Origin: Lachnospiraceae bacterium | GTDB lineage: Bacteria > Bacillota_A > Clostridia > Lachnospirales > Lachnospiraceae | NCBI GenBank assembly: GCA_017960415.1 | Contig: JAGCZE010000020.1 | Location: forward strand, 1 to 5,796 | Direction: 5' to 3' | Length of the DNA stretch: 5,796 bases | Part shown: positions 5,754 through 5,796 of the stretch, one piece after another | How positions within the stretch are numbered: position 1 is the first letter of the stretch | How the letters are laid out: every line of letters begins with the position of its first letter | Made by a program: the position numbers and the translations under genes | The notes under the pieces: generated by a model | Databases searched by the model: none | Told to the model about the DNA's origin: nothing | Seen by the model: only the letters and a program-made list of their open reading frames with translations

Positions 5754-5796
5754 TGACTCTTCGGTCTGTTTAGGTTAACAACTTATCAACAAAGTC

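Larger units (their letters stand above)
4020..5760 (+). mobile_element. Insertion sequence with DDE transposase, IS5/IS1182-like (ends approximate)
   Basis: The element is defined by an intact transposase gene at 4159-5640 with short flanks carrying a promoter, hairpins and inverted repeats. Its ends are not fixed. One candidate terminal pair is 4078-4091 against the reverse complement of 5727-5740, matching at 11 of 14 bases from AGAATAA. However, the terminator-like hairpin at 4043-4065 probably belongs to the element, which would move the left end outward. I found no convincing target duplication. A near repeat, CTGTGTAGG at 4015-4023 and CTGTTTAGG at 5766-5774, is the nearest candidate but does not leave matching ends. 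The gene is open from start to stop, so the element may be active. Family placement rests on protein layout only. Confidence 0.7.

Noticed and set aside
5783..5791. DnaA-box-like TTATCAACA
   Set aside because: It is a single copy with one mismatch to the consensus and no cluster or AT-rich unwinding region, so it is likely chance.

Overview
The window looks like chromosomal DNA from a Gram-positive member of the Clostridia, most likely a gut or rumen Lachnospiraceae. This is judged from protein style (a secreted, fibronectin-like dipeptidase fused to a HAD phosphatase, and clostridial-type MATE transporters), strong purine-rich Shine-Dalgarno sequences and moderate base composition. It is an inference; no search was run.

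Layout: the left two thirds (1-3957) reads leftward on the minus strand. From upstream to downstream it holds a 690-residue secreted protein (1885-3957) that joins a VanX-type D-Ala-D-Ala dipeptidase to a HAD-superfamily phosphatase; a complete MATE transporter with a TTG start (351-1748); and the first 97 codons of a second MATE transporter, cut by the window edge (1-292). The gaps are 136 and 58 bases, so the three could be co-transcribed, although a promoter-like sequence and a perfect palindrome before the first MATE gene suggest it can also be controlled separately. The dipeptidase gene lacks a Shine-Dalgarno sequence at normal distance. Instead a 14-codon leader ORF with its own ribosome site, overlapping a hairpin, runs into its start codon.

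The right third (about 4020-5760) is an insertion sequence reading rightward. It encodes an apparently intact 493-residue DDE transposase (4159-5640) of the IS5/IS1182 type, with a cysteine-rich insertion before the last catalytic residue. Its leader has an extended -10 promoter between the two arms of a perfect 12-bp inverted repeat. The distal arm covers the transposase Shine-Dalgarno sequence, so read-through transcripts should be translationally silenced while native transcripts are not, as described for IS10 and IS50. Terminator-like hairpins with related sequence lie on both sides of the gene. The exact ends of the element and a target duplication could not be fixed.

Together: a secreted enzyme likely to act on D-Ala-D-Ala dipeptides and an unknown phosphorylated substrate outside the membrane sits beside two multidrug/metabolite exporters, and an IS has landed just upstream, divergent from the dipeptidase gene. 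I see no CRISPR array, tRNA or rRNA. The most unusual items are the dipeptidase-phosphatase fusion and the control regions.
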